DNA of 64,000 bases, taken from the NCBI GenBank assembly GCA_009777725.1, contig WRLG01000004.1, positions 62,001-126,000 of the forward strand. The letters are read 5' to 3'. Shown here in pieces: positions 1 to 8,028 of the stretch. How positions within the stretch are numbered: position 1 is the stretch's first letter; every line of letters starts with the position of its first letter. The notes below the pieces were generated by a model that was not told the DNA's origin, did not search any database, and saw only the letters and a list, made by a program, of their open reading frames with translations. Source of the DNA: Oscillospiraceae bacterium (GTDB taxonomy: Bacteria > Bacillota > Clostridia > Oscillospirales > Ruminococcaceae). The position numbers were made by a program, and so were the translations under genes.

Positions 1-863
1 TCAGCGTCCCCGCCCACAACATTGACGGAAAGCCCCTCGGGGTTGAGCGGAATTTCCTTTGCCAAAACCGATGAAAACCCTTTTTGGTAAAGCTTGGCAT
101 GGTCGTTCCAATCGTCGGGCGCGTTTAAGGTAACGCAGATAAGCGTTACGCCGTCCTTGTAAACCGCAGAAACAAGGCATCTTCCCGCCTCATCGGTGAA
201 GCCTGTTTTTACGCCGATACAGCCGTCCAATGACGAGAGCAGACGATTGGTGTTGGTAAGCCATCTTTCATAAGGAGGATTGCCGAAAGAAAGCTTAGCC
301 GACTTAGCGGAGCAAATCTCTTTAAAGGCTTCATTTTTAAGTGCTTCGCGGGTAAGCAGTGCCATATCGTAGGCGGTTGAATAATGTTCTGCGGCGTGCA
401 GTCCCGAAGAGGTTACAAAATTTGTGCGCCTCATTCCGATTTGGGCGGCGCGGGCGTTCATCAACCTTGCGAACCGCGCGTAATCGCCCGCAACGCTTAC
501 GGCTGACGCGTTAGCCGCATCATTGCCGGACGGCAGCAGCATACCGTAGCAAAGCGCGCGCTTGGTTACAATATCACCGGGCAAAAGCCCCATGGATGAG
601 CCTTCCTCCATAACCGCCACGGAGTCTACCTCAAATTCTAAATCCAAATCCCCGCTCTCTAATGTCAGCAGGGCGGACATAATCTTTGTAATGCTAGCCA
701 TAGGAAGCTTCATATGCTCATTGCCCGCCTCAATCACAGTACCCGTTCCGGCTTCAATCAAAACATATGCTTTTGCGGAAATGTCATCATCAGCCGCCGC
801 ATGAAGCCCGCAGGCTGTAAAAAATAAAACAAACGCCGTGCTTAAACTAAAAATTTTCTTCAT
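1..863 (-). CDS. dacF: D-alanyl-D-alanine carboxypeptidase, 3' end outside window
   Basis: Penicillin-binding D,D-carboxypeptidase (peptidase S11) that removes the terminal D-Ala from peptidoglycan stem peptides outside the membrane. The 287 visible residues start with a Lys-Lys plus hydrophobic signal peptide (about 1-24; a TAC segment in it could also be read as a weak lipobox). The active-site motifs are all present: SITK (S57, K60), SGN (112-114) and KTG (219-221). The ATG at 863 has AAGGAGG just upstream. It lies downstream of gerW on the same strand, a pairing seen in clostridial scpAB-gerW clusters, which fits a DacF-type, sporulation-associated role. The C-terminal domain is missing only because the window begins here. 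The exact paralogue (DacF or DacB) is inference. Confidence 0.9.
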   Translation of the reverse strand, partial: MKKIFSLSTAFVLFFTACGLHAAADDDISAKAYVLIEAGTGTVIEAGNEHMKLPMASITKIMSALLTLESGDLDLEFEVDSVAVMEEGSSMGLLPGDIVTKRALCYGMLLPSGNDAANASAVSVAGDYARFARLMNARAAQIGMRRTNFVTSSGLHAAEHYSTAYDMALLTREALKNEAFKEICSAKSAKLSFGNPPYERWLTNTNRLLSSLDGCIGVKTGFTDEAGRCLVSAVYKDGVTLICVTLNAPDDWNDHAKLYQKGFSSVLAKEIPLNPEGLSVNVVGGDA

Positions 864-969
864 ACAAGACCTCCTTATACGTTTAACAAGGTTTTAGAGT
901 TAAACCTCTCATTCCTCATTTAAAGTATATGGAGCATGTGCCGAAAATATTAGAGCAGGGGAAAACTGT

Positions 970-1392
970 TCAAAAATCAAAATCACTGGTATCGCCCAGC
1001 GGGTTGGGGATTTCAGATTTTGGGTCGTCCTTCTTTTTGGTGAAAAGAGACTGCACCTTGCTAATCAAATCGGGCACAAGATTAACGATAGCTCCTGCCG
1101 CCGAGGAATCGGAGCTGATTTGCATAAGCTGAACATCGCCGTTGCCGATAACCAAAAAAGCAATAGGCTGGATTGTAACGCCCGCTCCGCTTCCTCCCCC
1201 GAAAAGCTCATTGTTTGATTTGGAGGGCAAATCCGAGCCTCCCGCCGCAAACCCGTAAGACACCTTTGACACGGGGATAATCGTTATGGAATCATCAACC
1301 TTAATCGGCTTGCCGATTATAGTATCGGCATCGGATAATTCCCGAACCTTGGATATTGCCGACTGCACTAAATCCTTTACTTTTGTTTCCAT
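970..1392 (-). CDS. gerW: GerW/YtfJ family spore protein
   Basis: Small protein (140 aa) of the GerW (YtfJ) family, which is needed for normal spore germination in Bacillus and is made during sporulation. The family pattern is clear: an N-terminal helix, the IIGKP segment, ITIIPVSKVSYGFAAGG, a Gly/Ser stretch, then a VTIQPIAFLVIGNGDVQ strand and a polar tail. TAAAGGATGG precedes the ATG. It lies between a DUF2953 gene and the D-Ala-D-Ala carboxypeptidase. DUF2953 proteins and GerW commonly neighbour each other, so the two probably work together. It is one of two direct signs in the window that the organism makes endospores. Confidence 0.92.
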   Translation of the reverse strand: METKVKDLVQSAISKVRELSDADTIIGKPIKVDDSITIIPVSKVSYGFAAGGSDLPSKSNNELFGGGSGAGVTIQPIAFLVIGNGDVQLMQISSDSSAAGAIVNLVPDLISKVQSLFTKKKDDPKSEIPNPLGDTSDFDF

Positions 1393-1418
1393 TTTAAACC
1401 ATCCTTTATTATAATAAT

Positions 1419-2120
1419 TTATCTGTTAAGGAGTATATGCTTATTTTTGAAAAACCAAATCAGTGTAAGGAATCCGGCTTTCAGAAGCTTGGGTAAACGC
1501 ATTTTTATGTCAAACTTACCGTTCAAGCGGCTTGCCTTGCCGTCAAAGTCGCATACTATGTTAATTGACTTCACCGAAATCGGGAATAACAATCTCGCCG
1601 CCGACAGGGAGTTGTATGTCAGCGCGCTGACCGTTCCGTAGTTCATGGCGGCTTCATACGCGTCATTGCCGCATACGTGGAATTCAAGCTTCATTTGGTC
1701 AAGCATTACGGATTTGAGGGTAAGGCGCGTTATTTTTTTGATTTGAGGGTCTTCCCAAACCTCCCCGAGCTTATCTGCGATTCCTTTAATGTATTCGATT
1801 GTTTCTGTCAGTCCTTTAGTGCGCGAAGCGTCCTTGTTACTGCTTTTGCTTTGCTTCTCACGGCTTAAAGCCTTGTCTGCTCCGCCGCGCTTGCTTTTTG
1901 GGCGGGGGGCGGCTTTGTCTTTGCCTGCCCCTGCATCAAAACGGCGTTTTCTTTTTTTTTCCTTTTTTACCCTCTCTCTGAGCGGGTACAGCTTAAAGAA
2001 CATATATTTAATTTTAAAGTCAAAGACCTCATCGTAATAGCGAACCTTAATTCGCAGGCTGAAATTAAGCATAACGATAAAAAGCGTTATAAAGCAAAGA
2101 ATAATCATCAAAGCCGTCAC
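1419..2120 (-). CDS. DUF2953 domain-containing membrane-associated protein
   Basis: This 233-aa protein has an N-terminal transmembrane helix (about residues 3-22), a lysine/arginine-rich low-complexity stretch (about 55-100) and a conserved C-terminal part with LEFHVCGNDAYEAAMNYG and a hydrophobic end. This is the DUF2953 layout (Bacillus YtfI-like). It starts with GTG at 2120 behind AAGGAGG and begins 2 bp after scpB ends, so it is translated from the same transcript as scpB and gerW. Its molecular function is unknown; the context suggests a role in sporulation or germination. Confidence 0.82.
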   Translation of the reverse strand: MTALMIILCFITLFIVMLNFSLRIKVRYYDEVFDFKIKYMFFKLYPLRERVKKEKKRKRRFDAGAGKDKAAPRPKSKRGGADKALSREKQSKSSNKDASRTKGLTETIEYIKGIADKLGEVWEDPQIKKITRLTLKSVMLDQMKLEFHVCGNDAYEAAMNYGTVSALTYNSLSAARLLFPISVKSINIVCDFDGKASRLNGKFDIKMRLPKLLKAGFLTLIWFFKNKHILLNR

Positions 2121-2122
2121 AG

Positions 2123-2683
2123 CTAACCCTCCTTGTCATCCGAATTGCTCAGTTCGTCAAAGCTGACTTGACCGTCCTTACCGGGCGGCGCGGGCAGGTC
2201 GTCTAAGCTTGAAAGCTGAAAGCACCGCAGGAACGCGGGAGTGGTTTTATATGTAATCGGTCTGCCCGGCACGTCAAGCCGTCCTGCTTCTTCCAATAAG
2301 TTTTTTTCAACCAGAGAATTAACAACACTGCCGCTGTCAACCCCCCTCACATGCTCAATAAAGCCCTTGGTGACAGGCTGGTTATACGCGATAATGGTCA
2401 AAACCTCAAACGCCGCGTTTGAAAGCGGAACGGCTTTTCTTGTTTCCATAGCCGCCTTTATATAGTCAATATATTCGCCCCCGACCGAAAGCTGATAAGC
2501 CCCGCCAAGCTTCAGAACAGTAAGCGCGCTGTCAGTCTGCTCGTATCTGTCGCGAAGCAGTTCTATAATATTTTTAAGCGCGCTTGTCTCAATTCCCGAG
2601 GCTTGCGCCAGCCGCTCCGATTCCACAGGCTCACCGCTTGCGAATAAAATAGCCTCAATGATAGAAACCTGCTTGATTTTCAT
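2123..2683 (-). CDS. scpB: Segregation and condensation protein B
   Basis: ScpB is the winged-helix kleisin partner of the SMC-ScpA condensin complex that organises and segregates the chromosome. The 186 residues match the family length and contain IIEAILFASGEPVE at the N-terminus, the NAAFEVLTIIAYNQPVTKGFIEHVRGV segment (quoted in parts: AFEVLTIIAYNQPVT, EHVRGVDS) and the RPITYKTTPAFLRCFQL end typical of ScpB. The start has GGGAG upstream. It overlaps the end of scpA by 29 bp, so translation is probably coupled. Confidence 0.96.
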   Translation of the reverse strand: MKIKQVSIIEAILFASGEPVESERLAQASGIETSALKNIIELLRDRYEQTDSALTVLKLGGAYQLSVGGEYIDYIKAAMETRKAVPLSNAAFEVLTIIAYNQPVTKGFIEHVRGVDSGSVVNSLVEKNLLEEAGRLDVPGRPITYKTTPAFLRCFQLSSLDDLPAPPGKDGQVSFDELSNSDDKEG

Positions 2684-3413
2684 ATATTACTCCCGTTTGT
2701 GTTTGCTTAGTATAGTTTTTATTAAAGCTAATCATGGTATTTTCTTCGTTTAAGACGGTTCTGCCCGATTTGGTAAGCTCCAGAACAGCTAAAAACATGG
2801 CAACCCTGTCGGAGCGTTCCTTTAAGTCCCCGAATAAATCATTGATATAACACTCGCCGCTTTTATAAAGGATTCGCAAAAGCCGTATAATCTTTGAGTT
2901 AACGGATACAAAGGCTTTTGATACAAGCTCGGTAAACATCTCCGACTTTAGGGGCTTGTCCGGCGTATTAGCGTTGATTACCGCGTAAGCCGCCAAAAGA
3001 AGCTCAACTTCGTGCTGTAGGGAGTAGGTGTTGTCAATCTCTATAGCAATGGGGTTTCTTACGGTTATGACATCGGCATTATATCTGCCCTTCATGATTT
3101 CCGCGGCTTTTTTGCAGAGCGAATATTCGATAAGCCTGCCTTCAAGCTCTTTTTTCAGTTCCTCCGCTTCCTTGTAGGAGGGGAGGAGAGAAACGGTTTT
3201 TATATAAATCAGCCGCGCCGCCATCTCCAGAAATTCTCCCGCAATCTCCATATTCCTCAACGCCATGCTTTCAATATAAGCAAGATACTGCTCTACAAGA
3301 AGCATGATGGGTATATCGTATATATTAAGCTTATGCTTGGATATTAAATGAAGTAAAAGGTCAAGCGGACCTTCAAAATTCGCCGCTTCAAGCTTAAATG
3401 ATAATTGTTCCAC
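2655..3413 (-). CDS. scpA: Segregation and condensation protein A (kleisin)
   Basis: ScpA is the kleisin that bridges the SMC heads and binds ScpB. The visible family signature is FEGPLDLLLHLISKHKLNIYDIP near the N-terminus (here in parts: FEGPLDLLLHL, KLNIYDIPI), followed by a charged linker and a C-terminal winged helix (VAMFLAVLELTKSGR). The open frame extends to 3497, but I choose the GTG at 3413 because it has GGGGAG at good spacing and gives the usual length of about 252 aa. The longer reading would run into the 3' end of the M50 protease gene and adds residues unlike the family. Confidence 0.95.
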   Translation of the reverse strand: MEQLSFKLEAANFEGPLDLLLHLISKHKLNIYDIPIMLLVEQYLAYIESMALRNMEIAGEFLEMAARLIYIKTVSLLPSYKEAEELKKELEGRLIEYSLCKKAAEIMKGRYNADVITVRNPIAIEIDNTYSLQHEVELLLAAYAVINANTPDKPLKSEMFTELVSKAFVSVNSKIIRLLRILYKSGECYINDLFGDLKERSDRVAMFLAVLELTKSGRTVLNEENTMISFNKNYTKQTQTGVIYENQAGFYH

Positions 3414-3438
3414 ACTTATACTCCCCAAATAGCTCTCA

Positions 3439-4092
3439 TCATAACATCCACCCAAGCCGGATAACATCCACCCAGCCGGAAAGGAAATACATTGCATTCA
3501 TAACCAAGCCGCTGAGATAATTTAAAGGTCCGCGAAGAAGCCCCATAAATACGGCAATCAGCAAAGCAAACATAATAAACCGCTCATAAACCATGATTTT
3601 AAAATAAGTTTTTTCGGGCAGAATCAGCGTTATAATCCGCGAGCCGTCAAGCGGCGGAATCGGCATAAGGTTAAATACGGCAAGATAGACGTTAAGCAGG
3701 GCACTGTAGCTGAAAAAATAAAGCAAATAGGCATTAGAAAACCATGCCCCGCTAAAAAAAGTGATTTTCCCCAAAACAATCGAAAGATAAGCTAAAATTA
3801 AGTTAGACAGCGGTCCTGCAAAGGAGGATAACGCCATGCCTTTTTTAGGCTCTTTAAAATTTGCGGGATTAATCGGTACAGGCTTAGCCCAGCCGACCCC
3901 GGCAACCAACATCATCATTGTTCCGAATAAATCAAAGTGCTTAAACGGATTAAGCGTGATTCTGCCTTGTTCCTTAGCCGTATTATCGCCCAGCCAATGA
4001 GCGGCGAGGGCGTGCGCGGATTCGTGCACGGGGAAAGCCGTGCAGAGTACAATGATTCTTACCAGCGTGCTGAAAATATCGTTATTGTGCAT
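3439..4092 (-). CDS. Site-2 protease family (peptidase M50) membrane protein
   Basis: Integral membrane zinc metalloprotease of the M50/YwhC type (217 aa). The zinc-binding HESAH motif is at residues 23-27 in the first helix, and the second signature NLMPIPPLDGSR lies near residue 145. About six hydrophobic segments are visible. It is the first gene of the minus-strand row leading to scpA and scpB, as in many Clostridia. The last dozen residues (GWVDVIRLGWML) are encoded by two tandem copies of a 19-20 bp unit read in different frames, so the C-terminus looks altered by a recent small duplication. Its substrate is unknown. Confidence 0.92.
   Translation of the reverse strand: MHNNDIFSTLVRIIVLCTAFPVHESAHALAAHWLGDNTAKEQGRITLNPFKHFDLFGTMMMLVAGVGWAKPVPINPANFKEPKKGMALSSFAGPLSNLILAYLSIVLGKITFFSGAWFSNAYLLYFFSYSALLNVYLAVFNLMPIPPLDGSRIITLILPEKTYFKIMVYERFIMFALLIAVFMGLLRGPLNYLSGLVMNAMYFLSGWVDVIRLGWML
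3441..3479. repeat. Two-copy tandem repeat at the 3' end of the M50 gene
   Basis: The unit ATAACATCCACCCA(A)GCCGG occurs twice in a row, 20 bp then 19 bp, differing by one A. Because the unit is not a multiple of three, the second copy is read in another frame in the M50 gene and sets its stop codon. Confidence 0.9.
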
Positions 4093-4128
4093 ATTACATA
4101 TATCTGCCTTTCATAAATACCAAATTAT

Positions 4129-4157
4129 ATTATACTATATTCAACATAAAATTACAA
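4129..4157 (-). promoter_or_regulatory. Sigma-A promoter for the M50-scpAB-gerW row
   Basis: On the minus strand a -35 TTGTAA (4152-4157) is followed after 17 bp by the -10 TATAAT (4129-4134), 37 bp before the start codon at 4092. Confidence 0.7.
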
Positions 4158-4195
4158 TAGATTTATTAAATATTTTATTTTTTTCAAAAAAAAGC

Positions 4196-4224
4196 TTGCA
4201 ATCCTTATAAGACTGTGATAAAAT
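4196..4224 (+). promoter_or_regulatory. Sigma-A promoter for rpmB
   Basis: TTGCAA (4196-4201), a 17-bp spacer and TAAAAT (4219-4224) lie about 45 bp before rpmB. It is divergent from the M50 promoter. Confidence 0.7.
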
Positions 4225-4267
4225 TATAATGTTGACTTAAAATTAGCGGTAAAGGAGGTGCTGCGGC

Positions 4268-4456
4268 ATGGCAAAATGCAGTATCTGTGATAAAGGCGTT
4301 TCCTTCGGAATCAGGGTTTCCCACTCGCATCGCCGTTCCAACAGGACTTGGAAGCCTAACGTACAGCGCGTCAGAGCAATCGTAAACGGTACTCCTATGA
4401 GAATTTACGCTTGCACCCGATGCATGAGGTCGGGTAAGGTGACAAGGGCGGTTTAG
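4268..4456 (+). CDS. rpmB: 50S ribosomal protein L28
   Basis: L28 (62 aa) of the large ribosomal subunit. The sequence has the family pattern MAKCSICDKGVSFG, SHSHRRSNRTWKPN and a C-terminal CTRCMRSGKV. The two Cys pairs (C4/C7 and C50/C53) are those of the zinc-binding L28 type. AAAGGAGGTG precedes the ATG. It is a single-gene unit with its own promoter and a downstream hairpin. Confidence 0.97.
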   Translation: MAKCSICDKGVSFGIRVSHSHRRSNRTWKPNVQRVRAIVNGTPMRIYACTRCMRSGKVTRAV

Positions 4457-4495
4457 GGCTCTGTATGCTGAAATGCTAACAATGTAACAAGGGCG

Positions 4496-4546
4496 TTCAT
4501 CGGATAATTTTGAAATTTTCGGATTTCACTTTATTTATCCGATGAA
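4496..4546 (+). terminator. Hairpin after rpmB
   Basis: A perfect 12-bp inverted repeat, TTCATCGGATAA and TTATCCGATGAA (4496-4507 and 4535-4546), lies 40 bp after rpmB. The loop is long (27 bp) and only a short T-rich stretch follows, so termination is likely but not certain. Confidence 0.5.
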
Positions 4547-4582
4547 TGTCTTTTGGTTGTTAGAAAGTTATCAAATCCATGC

Positions 4583-4609
4583 AAAAAAGCGCGACTTTGA
4601 GCGCGCTTT
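4583..4609 (-). terminator. Rho-independent terminator of the 153-aa membrane protein gene
   Basis: On the minus strand the stem AAAGCGCG/CGCGCTTT (4602-4609 with 4586-4593) is followed by a run of six T. It lies 26 bp after the gene's stop codon. Confidence 0.8.
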
Positions 4610-4634
4610 GGCAACTATCTCCCGCAAGCAACCC

Positions 4635-5096
4635 CTAAGCAAACAACGATATTCCCGTAAAGATATAGATTCCGAAATAAATTGTGTGAAACAGGTTTAA
4701 AAAATAGATGGCGAGTTTAAGCTTTTGAAGCTTGTGTATGAAATCCATAACCTTTTCATTTCCGTCCATGATGCCGTTTACCATATAAACAGAAACGGCG
4801 ACTCCGGCTATGCAGTCTGCAATTAATATAGCCACAATGAGGGTAAATATGGTGTTGTTTATGATAACGGCGGTTGCAATTAAGTAAAATATAAGTATTA
4901 TCGCAAGTAAAATTGCGGCAGATAAAGCACCGTTCCAAACTCCCGTAGCCATCTGGGACGGCAGCTTTTGCGTATTTTCAATAGTATCCTCAAAGCGTTC
5001 CTTTTGATAATCTCGGTTTATTACATTTTTAGTCGCCGAAATGGTCATGATGCTGTATATTAACCATAAAATAACAATTGATATATGAACATTCAA
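4635..5096 (-). CDS. Hypothetical membrane protein (153 aa)
   Basis: I do not recognise this protein. It has an N-terminal hydrophobic segment (about 5-20), a polar stretch, then two to three hydrophobic helices around residues 60-105 and 130-150, so it is probably an integral membrane protein. The TTG at 5096 is chosen because GGAGGTG lies eight bases upstream; the nearest ATG is in another frame. It has its own promoter (TTGACA, 18 bp, TATAAT) inside the 3' end of the upstream Rpn gene and a good terminator. Confidence 0.72.
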   Translation of the reverse strand: MNVHISIVILWLIYSIMTISATKNVINRDYQKERFEDTIENTQKLPSQMATGVWNGALSAAILLAIILIFYLIATAVIINNTIFTLIVAILIADCIAGVAVSVYMVNGIMDGNEKVMDFIHKLQKLKLAIYFLNLFHTIYFGIYIFTGISLFA

Positions 5097-5131
5097 TTGC
5101 CGCTCACCTCCTTAATTTATGCCGCTGTTTT

Positions 5132-5161
5132 ATTATACCAAATATAAGATGAGGTTGTCAA
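5132..5161 (-). promoter_or_regulatory. Sigma-A promoter of the 153-aa membrane protein gene
   Basis: Minus-strand TTGACA (5156-5161), 18-bp spacer and TATAAT (5132-5137). It overlaps the last codons of the Rpn nuclease gene. Confidence 0.72.
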
Positions 5162-6005
5162 TCTCTTTTCGAGTTAAACCTGTCATACGCGCAACTTTCT
5201 CTATTGAATCCCCATCGGCAAGTAAGTTTTTGGCAAGTTGAGCGTTTCTCTCATTTATCCCCTCACGCATCCCCTCTTGCCTACCCTCACGCATCCCCTC
5301 ACGCCTTGCATGAGCCAAAGCCGAGGCTTCATTAAGTCTTGCCAGTTCTCTTAACCTTGTAGCTTCCTTAAATTCGGACGTAACTGTTACTGTTTTGTAT
5401 GCACTAATTGCCTCTTGCATTTCTTCTACCTCCATTTCCTCAATTTTTTTCAAATCTTCTTCGGTTTTCGCTTTGAATAACGCAAGCCATAGACTAAGCC
5501 TATCGGTTTTTGATAGGTTTTCAACAGGCAACTTCGGCAGTTCAAAATAATGCAGACAAAACTTATCCGTCAATTGAGTGTGTCTGCTTACTTCGAGAGC
5601 ATGAAACTCCGAGTGAAAGCCGTCATAATCTTTAAACATCGTGAAGCTTACAATGCTTATTACAATCGCCTTCGGCAAATCCGAGTAACTATCGCCTGTT
5701 TGCAAAGCAGTGGAATATTCCCGCGCCCAATAATACAGGCTTCGCTCCGGGAAATCGCCCGCGTTATCGACTTGGACTTCAAGGTCAACGCGTTGACCGT
5801 TCACCACCATGTTTATGTCGAGCCGACAAAACTTATCGCCGAGTGTCTCCGGCGGGATTTCGGCATTGCGGATTTCAAACTGCTCAATGCTGTCGAGAGG
5901 AATATTAAGCAATGTCGCTACAAGACTTTTCAGCAATTTAACATGCTTGGTAAAAATCATTTTGAATAGTAGGTCGTAAGTGAATTTGTATTCAAGTTCA
6001 TTCAT
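5133..6005 (-). CDS. Rpn family PD-(D/E)XK nuclease / putative transposase
   Basis: A 290-aa protein of the Rpn (recombination-promoting nuclease, PDDEXK_2) family; relatives are DNA endonucleases and are often annotated as transposases. The N-terminus DLLFKMIFTKHVKLLKSLV and the core LDINMVVNGQRVDLEVQVDN, which carries the D...ExQ catalytic pattern (about residues 78-97), support this. The C-terminal third is helical and charged and includes short GMREG repeats. GGGGGAAC lies upstream of the ATG. It sits alone between rpmB and efp with its own promoter, which suits an accessory, mobile gene. No inverted repeats typical of an IS are visible around it. Confidence 0.85.
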   Translation of the reverse strand: MNELEYKFTYDLLFKMIFTKHVKLLKSLVATLLNIPLDSIEQFEIRNAEIPPETLGDKFCRLDINMVVNGQRVDLEVQVDNAGDFPERSLYYWAREYSTALQTGDSYSDLPKAIVISIVSFTMFKDYDGFHSEFHALEVSRHTQLTDKFCLHYFELPKLPVENLSKTDRLSLWLALFKAKTEEDLKKIEEMEVEEMQEAISAYKTVTVTSEFKEATRLRELARLNEASALAHARREGMREGRQEGMREGINERNAQLAKNLLADGDSIEKVARMTGLTRKEIDNLILYLV

Positions 6006-6031
6006 AAATTCGTTCCCCCTTTATTAGTCTT

Positions 6032-6060
6032 ATTATAACAGATTTTCAGCAAGATGTCAA
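6032..6060 (-). promoter_or_regulatory. Sigma-A promoter of the Rpn gene
   Basis: Consensus minus-strand TTGACA (6055-6060), 17-bp spacer and TATAAT (6032-6037), 27 bp before the start codon. Confidence 0.8.
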
Positions 6061-6142
6061 GGATAAGCTAATTTGTCTTGTTAATTTAATTGTTGCTAAG
6101 TTTGTTTACAATTAAATTACCGTACAAATTTACAAAAAATAC

Positions 6143-6171
6143 TTGAAATGAGTATTATAATATGTTAAAAT
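6143..6171 (+). promoter_or_regulatory. Sigma-A promoter for efp
   Basis: TTGAAA (6143-6148), 17-bp spacer and TAAAAT (6166-6171), leaving a leader of roughly 75 bases before efp. Confidence 0.6.
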
Positions 6172-6252
6172 AGGATTTAAGCGGTTTGGATTCGTAACAG
6201 TTCCGTATGCTCTGACCGCTATTTTCCAATGATTGACAGGAGGAATGTTAAA

Positions 6253-6810
6253 ATGATAACCGCAGGCGATTTTAGGAACGGCGTAACCTTTGAGGAAGAC
6301 GGCGGAGTATGGCAGGTTGTTGAATTTCAGCATGTTAAGCCGGGTAAGGGCGCGGCTTTTGTTCGCACTAAGGTCAAGAATGTAATAACGGGCTCGGTTA
6401 TTGAAAAAAGCTATAACCCCTCGGCGAAGTTTCCTACGGCTTTTATTGAGCGGAAGGATATGGAATACACCTATGCCGACGGCGACCTTTACTATTTTAT
6501 GGATAATGAAACCTACGAGCAGGTTCCGATAAGCAAAAGCGAGCTTGGCGACAGCTTCAGATTTGTAAAGGAGCAGATGGTCTGCAAAGTTCACTCATAT
6601 AAGGGCAAGGTTTTCGCGGTTGAGCCGCCCAATACGGTCGCGCTCAAAATTATCCACACCGAGCCCGGCGTTAAGGGCGATACGGCGACAAATGTTGTCA
6701 AACCCGCCACGCTTGAAACCAATGCCGAGGTAAAAGTACCGCTGTTTATAAACGAAGGCGATACGATTAGGGTGGACACGAGAACAGGCGAATATCTGGA
6801 GCGGGCATAA
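6253..6810 (+). CDS. efp: Elongation factor P
   Basis: EF-P (185 aa) binds stalled ribosomes and helps form peptide bonds at polyproline stretches. The three-domain length and motifs are typical: [17 protein letters not shown], the tip loop [12 protein letters not shown], whose lysine is the position modified in some species, and the C-terminal [17 protein letters not shown] prefer the ATG at 6253 (AGGAGGA eight bases upstream) to the in-frame ATG at 6229, which would add eight residues unlike the family. In this genome EF-P may matter for PrkC, which has a proline-rich tail. Confidence 0.97.
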   Translation: MITAGDFRNGVTFEEDGGVWQVVEFQHVKPGKGAAFVRTKVKNVITGSVIEKSYNPSAKFPTAFIERKDMEYTYADGDLYYFMDNETYEQVPISKSELGDSFRFVKEQMVCKVHSYKGKVFAVEPPNTVALKIIHTEPGVKGDTATNVVKPATLETNAEVKVPLFINEGDTIRVDTRTGEYLERA

Positions 6811-6850
6811 AATTTTGTAATTACGGCATAATAAATGAACAACGAAGCGT

Positions 6851-6884
6851 AATTATCAATTGTCAATTCTCAATTGTCAATTGT
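6851..6884. repeat. AT-rich CAATTGTCAATT repeat
   Basis: Tandem TCAATTGTCAATT-type units lie directly before the ribosome-binding site of the next gene. They resemble the arms of the larger GTTAATTGTTAA elements found elsewhere in the window. Confidence 0.6.
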
Positions 6885-6904
6885 AAAAAAGGGGAGGACT
6901 TACT

Positions 6905-7324
6905 GTGGACTTGGGTAAAAAGGCGGCTTATTTGAAAGGACTTATTGACGGCTTGTCGATTGACGAAACGACAAAGGAGGGCAGAATTATCACCCTTATG
7001 GCTGATATTCTGGAAGATACGGCTCTGATAATAGAGGATTTGCAAGAGCAAATTGACGAAATCATCGAAGTTGTCGATATTATGGACAGGGATTTGGGAG
7101 AGCTTGAAAGTGACTTTTACGACGAGGACTATTATGACGACGACGAGGACGATGAATATGACTTTTTTGAAGATGACCTTTACGAAGTAACCTGCCCCTC
7201 CTGCAAGGATACGATTTATCTGAACGAGGATATGCTGGACGAAGGCTCAATGGATTGCCCGAACTGCGAAGAATTTTTGGAATTCGATGTCGATTTTGAC
7301 GATTGGGAAGAAGACGAAGAGTAA
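6905..7324 (+). CDS. CD1247-like acidic protein with C-terminal zinc ribbon
   Basis: A 139-aa protein that resembles the clostridial family with a CD1247 N-terminal domain. The N-terminus KKAAYLKGLIDGLSIDE is helical. The middle is a very acidic run of Asp, Glu and Tyr (about residues 72-95). The C-terminus has CPSC and CPNC pairs (about 98-121), a zinc ribbon. It starts with GTG behind GGGGAGG. It follows efp, as in related genomes. Its function is unknown. Confidence 0.82.
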   Translation: MDLGKKAAYLKGLIDGLSIDETTKEGRIITLMADILEDTALIIEDLQEQIDEIIEVVDIMDRDLGELESDFYDEDYYDDDEDDEYDFFEDDLYEVTCPSCKDTIYLNEDMLDEGSMDCPNCEEFLEFDVDFDDWEEDEE

Positions 7325-7332
7325 GCCAATAT

Positions 7333-7450
7333 ACAATTAACAGTTAACAATGAACAATGAACAATTAAGGTGTTACGCCCTTGGCGTAACATTTTAATCC
7401 GTTGGCGAAGCCGATATATTCATTGCTAACTGTTAATTGTTAATTGTACA
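7333..7450. repeat. Full-length GTTAATTGTTAA palindromic element (copy 1)
   Basis: The element begins with ACAATTAACAGTTAACAATG and ends with CTAACTGTTAATTGTTAATT, which are inverted repeats of each other. Between them lie a central hairpin GTTACGCCCTTGGCGTAAC (7372-7390) and a second one around CCGTTGGCGAAGCCGA (7399-7414). It fills the gap between the CD1247-like gene and the ECF gene. Near-identical copies lie at 9821-9950 and 44252-44336. Confidence 0.85.
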
Positions 7451-7473
7451 TTGTTTTAAGGGGTGTATTTTCT

Positions 7474-8013
7474 TTGAAGGTTGATGCTAAGAAGCTGGCG
7501 GTAATGGGGTTGCTTTGTGCTTTTGCTTACATATTGATGTTTTTTATACGGATACCGCTCATGCCGGCGGCACCGTTTTTAAAATATGACCCTAAGGATG
7601 TTGTGATTATTATAGGGGGCTTTATCTACGGTCCCGCGGCGGCTTTTTGCATGTCCGCGGTTGTTTCGCTTTTGGAGATGGTGACGGTCAGCGATACGGG
7701 ACCTGTGGGCGCGTTTATGAATATGCTTTCAACCTGCTCTATTGCTTGCTCCGCGAGCCTTGTATATAAGGAAAGCAAAAGCATGAAGAGTGCGGTTATC
7801 GGACTTGCAATCGGTACTTTAATTGCCACGGCGGCAATGGTTTTGTGCAATATTTTAATCACTCCCGCTTATATGGGCGTGCCGCGCGCGGTCGTCAGCC
7901 AAATGATTATGCCCGTTTTTGTACCCTTTAATTTGATAAAGGGCGGCTTAAATTCTGTTATAACCATTTTGGTATTAAAAGGAACTCAATTGGCATTGGT
8001 TAAAAAACGGTAA
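7474..8013 (+). CDS. ribU: ECF transporter S component, RibU-like (riboflavin)
   Basis: Substrate-binding membrane subunit of an energy-coupling-factor vitamin transporter (about 179 aa, five to six hydrophobic helices). The segment FLKYDPKDVVIIIGGFIYGP and the early LAVMGLLCAFAYILMF match RibU-type S components, so riboflavin is the likely ligand. I place the start at the TTG at 7474, where AAGGGG lies about ten bases upstream; the frame is open back to 7444 inside the repeat element. No FMN riboswitch is visible upstream because a palindromic repeat fills the gap. The ATPase and EcfT subunits are not in the window. The substrate assignment is inference. Confidence 0.8.
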   Translation: MKVDAKKLAVMGLLCAFAYILMFFIRIPLMPAAPFLKYDPKDVVIIIGGFIYGPAAAFCMSAVVSLLEMVTVSDTGPVGAFMNMLSTCSIACSASLVYKESKSMKSAVIGLAIGTLIATAAMVLCNILITPAYMGVPRAVVSQMIMPVFVPFNLIKGGLNSVITILVLKGTQLALVKKR

Positions 8014-8028
8014 AGGAACGGTTACAAA

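Noticed and set aside
7451-7474. FMN riboswitch expected before a RibU-like gene
   Set aside because: The space is filled with a palindromic repeat; none of the conserved FMN riboswitch segments can be seen.
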